Of a DNA stretch of 64,000 bases, positions 1 to 7,275 are shown one piece after another. The notes under the pieces were generated by a model. It was not told the origin of the DNA. It saw only the letters and a list, made by a program, of their open reading frames with translations, and ran no database searches. Location of the stretch: contig NZ_BPTV01000001.1 of NCBI RefSeq assembly GCF_019973375.1, positions 2,001,104-2,065,103 of the forward strand. The letters are read 5' to 3'. Position 1 is the stretch's first letter, and each line of letters opens with the position of its first letter. The translations under genes and the position numbers were made by a program. The stretch comes from Prevotella lacticifex (GTDB lineage Bacteria; Bacteroidota; Bacteroidia; Bacteroidales; Bacteroidaceae).

Positions 1-221
1 TGCTCGCCAAAGTTGCAGCGCACAAAGCGGTCAACCATCTGTGTGGCATGCTCCTTATATAGTGTGGCCAGCCTTGCATAGCATTCTGGGAACCTGTTAC
101 GGATGATGGTTATCAGCGGTTCGACGACCTCTGAGAACTTGGTGAGCCGCTTCGGATCATGACCATCTTTCTTGTAATAGACCTGTCCTTCAGGACTGGT
201 GTAGAACTCTAATTCTTCCAT
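1..221 (-). CDS. hypothetical protein, 5' part only (runs off left edge)
   Basis: The minus-strand reading frame is open from an ATG at 221 to the window edge, giving about 73 residues starting MEELEFYTSPEGQVYY. Its start overlaps the end of the upstream small gene (209-433) by 13 nt, so the two are probably translated from one message. The visible part is polar, with a helical middle (FSEVVEPLITIIRNRF) and the sequence RFVRCNFGE at the edge. I do not recognise a catalytic motif. It resembles small accessory proteins of Bacteroidales mobile or phage-like regions, but that is only an impression. Confidence 0.6.
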   Translation of the reverse strand, partial: MEELEFYTSPEGQVYYKKDGHDPKRLTKFSEVVEPLITIIRNRFPECYARLATLYKEHATQMVDRFVRCNFGE

Positions 222-433
222 AAGCTTTCGTCATTAACCGCGAGGTTGAAGAGGACGATGTCAGCCTTTGACATCTCCAGCCTCCCTGCGAACTTGTTAA
301 TAATCGTGGTATATGCCATTCCATACTTATCCATGAGATAATGGAGTAGCTTACCCTTGTCCCTTTTCTTCATTGCATGGTAGTAATCCTGCAGGTCGAC
401 AGCCGACAAATCTTCAGTAATTTTCTTGTCCAT
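209..433 (-). CDS. small hypothetical protein, possible DNA-binding regulator
   Basis: This 74-residue protein starts MDKKITEDLSAVDLQDYY. The reading frame stays open upstream to 490, but a good promoter (-7 TATCTTTG at 460-467) lies inside that extension, so the ATG at 433 is the likely start. The C-terminal half (KLLHYLMDKYGMAYTTIINK) reads like a compact helix-turn-helix, which would suit a Cro-like regulator; this is inference. It overlaps the next gene by 13 nt and faces the XRE-like gene at 539. The palindrome TTGGAAACTTCCAA sits over its -33 element. Confidence 0.6.
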   Translation of the reverse strand: MDKKITEDLSAVDLQDYYHAMKKRDKGKLLHYLMDKYGMAYTTIINKFAGRLEMSKADIVLFNLAVNDESLWKN

Positions 434-459
434 TTCGTTTTTATTTATTAAATTTGTTG

Positions 460-490
460 CAAAGATAAAAACAAAATTGGAAACTTCCAA
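460..490 (-). promoter_or_regulatory. Bacteroidetes promoter with palindromic operator candidate
   Basis: On the minus strand TTG (490-488), a 20-nt spacer and TATCTTTG (467-460) match the Bacteroidetes primary-sigma promoter. A perfect 14-nt palindrome, TTGGAAACTTCCAA (477-490), covers the -33 box, a typical operator position. It lies between two divergent small genes, one with an XRE-like fold, so auto- or cross-repression is plausible but unproven. Confidence 0.65.
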
Positions 491-538
491 CGTTAGAATG
501 AATTATTTTCCTGCGTTGGCTATAATTTAACATTTGGT

Positions 539-985
539 ATGGCATTGGAACGCATCAACCCAAATCTTGAGTACATCCAGGATGTGCTTAAAGAACGCAA
601 CTTGACACCCCGCCAGCTGTCAAAGCTAATCTTCGGTGAAGGTACTCACAGAGACATAGTTAAAGAGATCACCACCAAGCCGGATGTGAGAGCCAGCACG
701 GTGGTAAAACTTTGCCGTGCGCTTGAAATATCTATGGACAGTCTGTATCAAAACTCGGACACTGATAAAAAGGAAATTCAGACCATCAACGGAATTGGAA
801 TTGTGAATAACTCACCTAACGCAAAAGTCGATTTAGTTGATTTGCGAGCTGAAAACAAGGCTCTTAAGATGGTGATTGAGGAAAAGGACAAGCGGCTTGC
901 AGAACAGCAGAAGTACATCGACCAGCTTGGAAAACGGCTTGACCTGGTACTCCAACTCGGACATAATTCGGACACGGGGATGTAA
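539..985 (+). CDS. XRE-like helix-turn-helix protein with C-terminal coiled coil
   Basis: The protein has 148 residues. Residues about 10-70 (YIQDVLKERNLTPRQLSKLI ... VVKLCRALEISMDSLY) have the layout of a Cro/CI-type HTH domain. Residues about 97-140 (LRAENKALKMVIEEKDKRL) form a charged heptad-like coiled coil, probably for dimerisation. A TTTG-containing -7-like element (528-536) ends 2 nt before the ATG, so the message may be leaderless. It is divergent from the small gene pair at 1-433 and probably regulates it through the palindrome at 477-490. Phage or ICE origin is possible but no integrase is visible. Confidence 0.75.
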   Translation: MALERINPNLEYIQDVLKERNLTPRQLSKLIFGEGTHRDIVKEITTKPDVRASTVVKLCRALEISMDSLYQNSDTDKKEIQTINGIGIVNNSPNAKVDLVDLRAENKALKMVIEEKDKRLAEQQKYIDQLGKRLDLVLQLGHNSDTGM

Positions 986-1076
986 CAGCCTTTAACGGCT
1001 GTCTCAATCGATGAAGTCAACATAATTTCATACGACAGTTAGAATCTGTGTATTATCCTGCCTCCGCAACTATAAC

Positions 1077-1117
1077 GTCCGAAGTCGTTGAACATCAACA
1101 CTTCGGACATTTTTTAT
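1077..1117 (+). terminator. intrinsic terminator after the XRE-like gene
   Basis: GTCCGAAGT (1077-1085) pairs perfectly with ACTTCGGAC (1100-1108), followed by ATTTTTTATTA. It lies 92 nt beyond the stop at 985. A smaller hairpin, ACAGCC/GGCTGT, sits directly at the stop codon. Confidence 0.75.
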
Positions 1118-2160
1118 TATAGCTTGACAGACACCCTACAGCTTAATAATGCCGCAACACTTTAGTTTTGTCTGTCGAATAAATATCATTTTACCCAAAC
1201 AGATGTGATCATAAGCAATAACTTATGAAGCTGGCTGGATCATTCAAGATGCTTATTCTTTTCCCTTGCTGAAAGAAACAATATGGTTATTACATTAGTC
1301 GCCATTATCATGGAGAGGAGTTTAGCGACAAGAGAATGCCGACAACGATATGTAAAAATAAATCATATTATTTCAGACAACGCATCATCTTTGTATAATA
1401 CTGATTATCAACAGGTTACTAACAGGCATCTTTTTGCGTTGCAAAACGGCCCGTTTTAGGACGCAAAACGGTCCATTTCGCAGGCTGAAATGGACCGTTT
1501 CGCAAGCCGAAATGACAGGTATTGGAATGGTGTAAACATATTTCAATATTGGTTTATTGTCGTGTCACGTTTTCAAGTCGCAGGAATATCTGAGAAAGTG
1601 GCATACTATTGACAAATCTACGCACACCCGCAGAAATCACCACAAACATCCAAAATAGGGACCAATATGATGTAGCCAAAATCTTCTCTGCCCGCCCCAT
1701 TATGTTAGGCTATTCAAAAGACTCGAAAGTAAATCAATCGCTTGTAGGGTAACTCAATATCATAATGTTACTGCTTTATTATTGAACAACAGACTCGCAT
1801 TAATGATTCCTTTGCATGGGACGCAAAGACTGCAGACGGTCCCTACCCTATCAATCAGTGCCCTGCAAACGACACAAAATCTCAAGAAACTGGCACTACA
1901 AATTGAACGTCCTACTTCCGAAACATTATCCTCTACATAAGCAGCCGTGATTCTCATGCTGTGGAATTCTGCGTTATCGCCACGATTCTCGCTTGCCCGA
2001 GCAGTTTGACCAAGACGAAGAGTTAATCTTGTTTGAGAAAATGGAATTGGAGATTGAGTAATCTATAAAGGCCCTGAAGTCTTTTACAATTGTTTCATAA
2101 ATAATATAACCGAGCAACAGTTAACGTATGCATAATAGTGTTAAAACAAGAAATATTTGT
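1118..2160. other. gene-poor spacer with repeat copy 1 and decayed coding scraps
   Basis: No intact gene is convincing here. The stretch contains copy 1 of the 22-nt palindrome array (1314-1549). Just before the ars promoter, a plus-strand frame at about 1957-2061 ends cleanly in RLPEQFDQDEELILFEKM and a stop; it looks like the C-terminus of a lost gene. I cannot name the family. Confidence 0.4.
1314..1549 (+). repeat. dispersed 22-nt palindrome array, copy 1
   Basis: The core (1441-1518) has palindromic units of the form AAACGGnCCGTTT, with unit anchors at 1446, 1468, 1490 and 1512, exactly 22 nt apart and decaying towards the last. Upstream flank motifs (tgtaaaaataaat, tgattatcaac) and the downstream flank (ggaatggtgtaaacatattt) recur in the other copies. 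It lies upstream of the ars operon. Confidence 0.8.
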
Positions 2161-2189
2161 TTGTCGACAGAATATTATTCGTAACTTTG
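2161..2189 (+). promoter_or_regulatory. promoter of the ars operon
   Basis: The -7 element TAACTTTG (2182-2189) is preceded by TTG at 2161 (18-nt spacer) or 2157 (22-nt spacer). It ends 8 nt before the arsC ATG. The encoded ArsR probably binds here; no clear ArsR dyad was identified. Confidence 0.65.
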
Positions 2190-2197
2190 CGAACAAT

Positions 2198-2644
2198 ATG
2201 AAGAAGATATTGATTCTCTGTACGGGCAACAGATGCCGGAGCAAGATGGCACAAGCCTGCCTGCTGCATTTGGATGCCGAGCTTTGTGTGAGGTCGGCGG
2301 GCACGCATCCTGCCCACAACACGCATCCATTGGCTATAGAAGTGATGAAGGAGGCTGGAATGCCAATTTCTGACTTACAGCCGCATGATGTCAAGGACTT
2401 CATCAACGAAGAGTGGGACTTTGTGATAACCGTCTGTGACCATGCACGGGAGACGTGCCCCGTCTTTACGGGAAAGGTGAAGCACCAATTGCATTTGGCC
2501 TATCCCGACCCTGCACAAGCTAAAGGAACAAAGGAGGAGCAATTGGCAGTATTCCGTCAGACAAGAGACCGTATCGCACTGTCATTCAAAGAATTCCATC
2601 ATAGGTATATAGAAGAAGCCCATGAATACGAAGAAAGATTATAG
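2198..2644 (+). CDS. arsC: arsenate reductase, thioredoxin-coupled (LMW-PTPase type)
   Basis: This 148-residue cytosolic enzyme reduces arsenate to arsenite so that the downstream pump can export it. The N-terminal P-loop CTGNRCRS puts the nucleophilic Cys at 8. Cys80 and Cys87 in the segment CDHARETC match the redox pair of thioredoxin-coupled ArsC (Cys10/82/89 in Bacillus). The frame is open upstream to 2138, but the promoter -7 at 2182-2189 rules out that longer start, so ATG 2198 is chosen. It is first in the ars operon, and its end overlaps arsR by 23 nt. Confidence 0.92.
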   Translation: MKKILILCTGNRCRSKMAQACLLHLDAELCVRSAGTHPAHNTHPLAIEVMKEAGMPISDLQPHDVKDFINEEWDFVITVCDHARETCPVFTGKVKHQLHLAYPDPAQAKGTKEEQLAVFRQTRDRIALSFKEFHHRYIEEAHEYEERL

Positions 2645-2957
2645 CCTCAAGGCAGAGCAGATAGCGCGCTTCGCCAAAGCCCTTGCCCATCCGGCAAGGA
2701 TTCAGATATTGCAGTTTCTCGCCAGCAGACAAGAATGCTACTTCGGTGACATCCATGACGAACTGCCCATAGCCAAGGCTACCGTCAGTCAGCACCTCAA
2801 GGAACTCAAAGATGCCGGACTCATCCAAGGCACTATTGAGGCTCCAAAGGTGAGGTACTGCATCAACCGCGACAACTGGCAGTATGCACACGAGCTTTTC
2901 TGTAATTTCTTCTCGAAAGAAATCAAAGCCACTAACTGCAGTTGCGAAAAACAATAA
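2622..2957 (+). CDS. arsR: ArsR-family arsenic-responsive repressor
   Basis: The protein has 111 residues with a winged helix; the recognition region reads [18 protein letters not shown]. The usual ELCVCDL metal site is replaced by ECYFGDI, leaving one Cys (39) there. Two more cysteines, Cys106 and Cys108 (NCSCEKQ), sit at the extreme C-terminus. As(III) may therefore be bound by Cys39 with the tail cysteines, an arrangement different from the E. coli type; that is inference. The gene overlaps arsC by 23 nt, so expression is coupled. It probably represses its own operon at the promoter before arsC. Confidence 0.9.
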   Translation: MNTKKDYSLKAEQIARFAKALAHPARIQILQFLASRQECYFGDIHDELPIAKATVSQHLKELKDAGLIQGTIEAPKVRYCINRDNWQYAHELFCNFFSKEIKATNCSCEKQ

Positions 2958-2965
2958 AAAGACCG

Positions 2966-2992
2966 TAGGCGGGTAGTGCGTCTCCCCGCCTA
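2966..2992 (+). terminator. hairpin between arsR and arsD (partial terminator or attenuator)
   Basis: TAGGCGGG (2966-2973) pairs with CCCGCCTA (2985-2992), followed by an AT-rich but not U-only tract. It probably lowers or tunes read-through from arsCR to arsDA-acr3, or stabilises the upstream mRNA end. Confidence 0.5.
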
Positions 2993-3047
2993 TTATAATA
3001 GGAACAATATTCGTAGTTTTACAAACAACTAATAAAATATATACACT

Positions 3048-3557
3048 ATGAAAGAGATTGAGATTTTCGACCCAGCCATGTGCTGCTCCACAGGAGTATG
3101 CGGCCCCAGTGTTGACAAGAACCTGCTACGCATCGCCACGCTCATTGATACCCTGAAGAATATGGGTATTGAGGTGAAACGCCATAATCTGAGCAGTGAG
3201 CCACAAGCCTTTATACACAACGAAAAAGTAAAGCAACTGCTCCAGGAGAAAGGTGCCGACGTGCTGCCCATAACACTTGTCGGAGGAGAGATTGCCGCCA
3301 TTGGACAATATCCCACAACAGCACAGATGAGTGGGTGGACAGGCAAGGATCTGACATTCATTTCTGTCGGACAAGGAGCCTGCTGTGAAGAGGAAGAGAA
3401 TACACATGCTGGCGGTTGCTGCTGCGGCAGTGAGCCTAAGGACGACCATGAGGGTGCTTGCTGCTGCGGCGGAGAGAAGACCAAGGATGCCCACGAGGGC
3501 TGCTGCTGCGGAGAGCACCAAGACGGCCACGAGGGCGGTTGCTGCTGTGGCAAATAG
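3048..3557 (+). CDS. arsD: ArsD arsenic metallochaperone with four-fold CCCG tail
   Basis: ArsD passes As(III) to the ArsA ATPase. Residues 1-110 are a normal ArsD: Cys12, Cys13 and Cys18 (MCCSTGVC) are the known As(III)-binding trio. From about residue 110 the protein carries an extra 60-residue tail with a CC pair and four CCCG blocks separated by acidic, His-containing linkers (DHEG, AHEG, GHEG). ArsD is usually about 110-120 residues; this one has 169. The tail repeats are visible in the DNA as imperfect tandem repeats (about 3410-3552). The arsA ATG lies 8 nt after this gene. The tail may bind extra arsenic, zinc or copper (inference). Confidence 0.9.
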   Translation: MKEIEIFDPAMCCSTGVCGPSVDKNLLRIATLIDTLKNMGIEVKRHNLSSEPQAFIHNEKVKQLLQEKGADVLPITLVGGEIAAIGQYPTTAQMSGWTGKDLTFISVGQGACCEEEENTHAGGCCCGSEPKDDHEGACCCGGEKTKDAHEGCCCGEHQDGHEGGCCCGK

Positions 3558-3565
3558 ATGTAGCG

Positions 3566-5272
3566 ATGAAAAAATATGCTATACACGAGGTGAAGCAGCA
3601 GCAATATCTGTTCTTCACCGGTAAGGGTGGCGTGGGCAAGACCAGTCTGGCCTGCGCCACAGCCATCGCCATGGCCGGCGAAGGCGAGCAGGTGCTGCTC
3701 ATCAGTACTGACCCGGCTTCCAATCTTCAGGATGTCTTCCACCAGAACATCTCGCAGCATGGCACACCTATCGCTGACGTAGCGGGATTAACCGTGGTCA
3801 ACCTCGATCCCGTCAAGGCTGCCAACGAATACCGTGAATCCGTGGTTGGGCCCTACCGTGGTGTGCTGCCCGACTCCGCCATCACCAACATGGAAGAACA
3901 GCTGTCGGGCTCCTGTACAGTGGAAATAGCTGCTTTCAACCAGTTCTCCGACTTCCTCACCAATGCGGAGGATGCACACAAGTATGACCACATCATCTTC
4001 GACACGGCACCCACCGGCCATACCCTGCGCATGCTCCAGTTGCCAACAGCATGGACATCTTTCATCAAGACGAACAAGCACGGCGCCTCGTGCCTCGGTC
4101 AACTGTCGGGACTCGAACAACGCAAGGAAGTTTACCGACAGGCTGTGGACAACTTAGCTGATGGCAGCAAGACAAAGCTGATACTGGTCAGCAGACCGCA
4201 ACGGGCTGCGCTCAAGGAGGCTGACCGGTCCGCGCGTGAACTTCGGCAGTTAGGCATTGCTAACCAACTACTCGTGGTCAACGGACTCATGAAGTCTCCC
4301 GACAACAGCGATGAGCTGGCCGCAGAAATGTACGCCGCACAACAGCAGGCCTTAGGCGCGATGCCCGATACGTTGGCCACAATGAAGACCTTGTATGTGC
4401 CATTGCGCTCTTACGACATGGACTCTGTGGGCAACATTCGCAAGATGCTCTGTGCTAACGTTGCTGGTACAGTATCGTCGTCGGAAAGTATCAGTGATTA
4501 CCAGAGCCTTGACAATCTCATCCACACCATCCACGACACAGGCAAGCGCGTGGTTTTTACCATGGGCAAGGGAGGTGTTGGCAAAACCACCGTTGCTATG
4601 CATATTGCCTTGGGACTGAAGCAGTTAGGTGACGATGTATTGCTCACCACAACTGACCCCGCCAATCACCTTAACGCCCATTTAGCTGAGGAGGCCGGCA
4701 TTGAGATGGCTATCATCGACGAGCAAAAAGTACTGGAGACATACAAGGATGAGGTCAGAGCAAAGGCCCGCGAGGCCGGCGTGACCGACTTCTCCTATAT
4801 CGAGGAGGACCTGCGCAGTCCTTGTACCCAAGAGATTGCAGTTTTCCGCCGTTTTGCCGAAATCGTGATGCAGGCCGACAACAAGACTGTTGTCATCGAC
4901 ACAGCACCAACAGGGCATGCCTTGCTACTGCTCGACTCCACGCAGAGCTACGACCGACAGATTGCCCACAGCGAGGGCGACGCACCTGTTGCCGTTCAGC
5001 GACTGCTACCCAGGCTGTGCGACGAAGGCCAGTCGGAATTTATCATCGTCACCTTGCCTGAGCCCACACCCGTGCTGGAGGCAAAGCGACTGCGCGCCGA
5101 CCTTGAGCGAGCCGGCATTCATCAGCAGTGGTGGGTAGTCAATCAATGCCTCATCCTCAACCATTCCAGCGACAGTTTCCTGCGCGCAAAAGCAAATAAC
5201 GAGATCAAGTGGATAAAAGAGGTTAAACGCATTAGCGATGACCACATGGTTTTGCGGCCTTGGATCAAATAA
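3566..5272 (+). CDS. arsA: ArsA arsenite-transport ATPase, two-domain
   Basis: This 568-residue soluble ATPase energises arsenite efflux. It is a tandem duplication: P-loops GKGGVGKT at residues 19-26 and 334-341, and DTAPTGH signatures in both halves. Cys117 (SCTVEIAAF), Cys176 (GASCLG) and Cys420 (SPCTQEIAVF) correspond to the three metalloid-binding cysteines of E. coli ArsA. The open frame starts at 3458 inside arsD; ATG 3566, 8 nt after the arsD stop, fits the family N-terminus. It receives As(III) from ArsD. A pairing of ArsA with an Acr3-type carrier rather than ArsB is seen in other Bacteroidetes. Confidence 0.93.
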   Translation: MKKYAIHEVKQQQYLFFTGKGGVGKTSLACATAIAMAGEGEQVLLISTDPASNLQDVFHQNISQHGTPIADVAGLTVVNLDPVKAANEYRESVVGPYRGVLPDSAITNMEEQLSGSCTVEIAAFNQFSDFLTNAEDAHKYDHIIFDTAPTGHTLRMLQLPTAWTSFIKTNKHGASCLGQLSGLEQRKEVYRQAVDNLADGSKTKLILVSRPQRAALKEADRSARELRQLGIANQLLVVNGLMKSPDNSDELAAEMYAAQQQALGAMPDTLATMKTLYVPLRSYDMDSVGNIRKMLCANVAGTVSSSESISDYQSLDNLIHTIHDTGKRVVFTMGKGGVGKTTVAMHIALGLKQLGDDVLLTTTDPANHLNAHLAEEAGIEMAIIDEQKVLETYKDEVRAKAREAGVTDFSYIEEDLRSPCTQEIAVFRRFAEIVMQADNKTVVIDTAPTGHALLLLDSTQSYDRQIAHSEGDAPVAVQRLLPRLCDEGQSEFIIVTLPEPTPVLEAKRLRADLERAGIHQQWWVVNQCLILNHSSDSFLRAKANNEIKWIKEVKRISDDHMVLRPWIK

Positions 5273-5326
5273 CAACAGAGTTTTTCATCTGTATCACAAA
5301 GATAGATAAAATCGTTTTCGTTCATC

Positions 5327-6367
5327 ATGGAAGAAAGAAAAATTGGATTCTTTGACAAGTACCTTACGTTATGGGTACTATTATGTATTGTTGTTGGTAT
5401 TGCGGTGGGAAAGTTTCTGCCCGCCATCCCACAAGCGCTTTCGCGTTTTGAATATGCCCATGTAAGCATTCCCGTGGCCATCCTCATTTGGGTGATGATC
5501 TACCCGATGATGATGAAAGTGGATTTCCAAAGCGTGAAAAATGTGGCTAAGCACCCCAAGGGGCTGGTAGTGACGTGTGTGGTCAACTGGCTCGTCAAGC
5601 CTTTCACAATGTTCGCCATCGCATGGTTCTTTCTATTCGTGGTATTCCAACGCTGGATACCTGCTACACTGGCCCACGAATATCTGGCTGGTGCCGTGCT
5701 CTTAGGAGCCGCTCCCTGCACGGCAATGGTGTTTATCTGGAGCTACCTTTCCAACGGCAACCCTGCTTACACTCTCGTACAGGTGGCTGTCAACGACCTC
5801 ATCATCCTCGTGGCCTTCGCGCCCATAGTGGCCCTGCTCTTAGGAGTGAGCGGAGTGGAGATTCCCTACGATACACTTTTGCTGAGTGTAGTGCTTTTTG
5901 TGGTGCTTCCGCTCATTGCCGGTATCATCACGCGCACAATGGTCATCAAACGGAAGGGAAAGGAGTATTTCGAGCAAGTATTCGTACACAAGTTCGACCG
6001 ATACACCACAGCCGGATTGCTGCTCACACTCGTTATCCTCTTCTCATTCCAGGGCGAGACCATTCTGCGCAATCCTCTCCATATCGTGCTCATCGCCGTG
6101 CCACTAATCCTACAAACCTATCTCATCTTTGCCGTCGCCTATGTTTGGGCCAAAGCCTGGCACTTGCCCTACGACATCGCAGCTCCGGCAGGAATGATTG
6201 GAGCGTCCAACTTCTTCGAGCTGGCTGTCGCCGTAGCCATCAGTCTGTTCGGACTGCAGAGCGGGGCTGCTCTTGCCACCACCGTCGGCGTGCTCACCGA
6301 AGTACCTATCATGCTCTCATTGGTGAGAATCGCCAAGGCGACAAGAAACAGGTTTCCAAGAGGCTGA
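5327..6367 (+). CDS. acr3: Acr3-family arsenite efflux transporter
   Basis: This inner-membrane carrier has 346 residues and about ten hydrophobic segments. It exports arsenite. The N-terminus (FDKYLTLWVLLCIVVGI) and the segment GAAPCTAMVFIWSYL, with the conserved Cys essential in Acr3 proteins, assign it to Acr3/BART rather than to ArsB. It is the last gene of the ars operon, 54 nt after arsA. Hairpin-forming sequence follows at about 6428-6495. Confidence 0.93.
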   Translation: MEERKIGFFDKYLTLWVLLCIVVGIAVGKFLPAIPQALSRFEYAHVSIPVAILIWVMIYPMMMKVDFQSVKNVAKHPKGLVVTCVVNWLVKPFTMFAIAWFFLFVVFQRWIPATLAHEYLAGAVLLGAAPCTAMVFIWSYLSNGNPAYTLVQVAVNDLIILVAFAPIVALLLGVSGVEIPYDTLLLSVVLFVVLPLIAGIITRTMVIKRKGKEYFEQVFVHKFDRYTTAGLLLTLVILFSFQGETILRNPLHIVLIAVPLILQTYLIFAVAYVWAKAWHLPYDIAAPAGMIGASNFFELAVAVAISLFGLQSGAALATTVGVLTEVPIMLSLVRIAKATRNRFPRG

Positions 6368-6427
6368 CACCATCATCTTTCGCACATATGATGTGGTCGT
6401 GCGCAGTTTACTTATGCCGTATGAGTA

Positions 6428-6491
6428 GGGAGGCTGCTCCCTTGAATCGAGCAGTCCCCCTAATAGACTGTAATGCCGATAGCTAATCGGC
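6428..6491 (+). terminator. weak terminator region after acr3
   Basis: Two hairpins can form: an imperfect AGGGAG-CTGCTC/GAGCAG-CCCCCT stem (about 6428-6461) and GCCGAT/ATCGGC (6475-6491), followed by ctccttt. No long U tract is present, so confidence is low. Confidence 0.4.
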
Positions 6492-6979
6492 CTCCTTTGT
6501 CACGGCTTGCTAAAATTTTCATTTTGTGCAGTTCCCAGTGTAAACGCAGAATGAATAGTAGAAAGACAAATAATCCCTGATAACCCAGAATGTAGACCCA
6601 GTATATACCATAAACCAACAATTCCAAAGCAAAGAAAAGGACTGTATTGACAGTGAAAGCCAACATTAATGATTAAGAGCAGAGTCATCTCGTCTTCTTC
6701 GTTCAAAGCCGACATGGAAACAGAGTACAGCCCTAAATATGCCGATATCATCTCTATCCCATCATACCAAGAGTCGCTGGTAGTAAAAAGTCCGAGACTT
6801 TTAATCCCATTGTCAGTTCCATTGCCCCAAACCTGATAATCGGGAAAAAGGGTGAACACCTTAGACGATAAACTCGGCAACACACCAAAAGATCGAGAAT
6901 GCTGACCTACAATGCTACTCCCACCTACACCCATCCTGCGCCATAGGAGCGGTGGGACAAAAGAAAAATTCTTTTTCAT
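6460..6979 (-). pseudogene. frameshifted hypothetical membrane protein
   Basis: On the minus strand one frame runs from MKKNFSFVPP (6979) into EEDEMTLLLII. The hydrophobic continuation LAFTVNTVLFFALELLV is in the next frame and reads to a stop at 6460. Joining the two at about 6667-6670 by a one-base shift gives one protein of about 170 residues with two C-terminal membrane segments. I do not recognise the family. The alternatives are an intact gene with a sequencing error here, or two chance frames. Confidence 0.4.
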
Positions 6980-7198
6980 AATCCCTACTTTATGGTTAAA
7001 CAATGATTGATATCACAGCCGCAAAGGCAAGAAATAGTTTCCATAAAGACAAGCGTACTTTACATATAGTGATGTACGCTTAACATTAATTTAGTCAAAG
7101 GCTCCTATTCAACCGCGAAATTGCCTATGGCAGACAACTGTTTGCATCAATGTATTTCTCTGTGAGCTAATAGGGCTTGATATTTTTTATTAAAAAAT

Positions 7199-7269
7199 AT
7201 TCCGTTGGAAATTTGTTTGTATCACGGAATTATCGTATATTTGCCACCGGAATATAATTAATACGGAAT
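7199..7269 (+). promoter_or_regulatory. promoter with four CGGAAT boxes
   Basis: TTG (7213-7215), a 20-nt spacer and TATATTTG (7236-7243) form a strong Bacteroidetes promoter for the gene at 7276. Around it lie ATTCCG (7199-7204) and CGGAAT at 7225-7230, 7248-7253 and 7264-7269. The inverted pair 7199/7230 brackets the -33 box and the others flank the start site. This looks like an operator array, most simply for the MarR regulator encoded at 9707. Confidence 0.7.
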
Positions 7270-7275
7270 ACTAAT

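Noticed and set aside
1435..1520. Possible CRISPR-like array
   Set aside because: Units are contiguous 22-nt palindromes without variable spacers, and no cas genes are in the window.
5575..6486. Long frame in another phase inside acr3
   Set aside because: It is a shadow of acr3 with Arg/His/Ser-rich composition and no recognisable motif.
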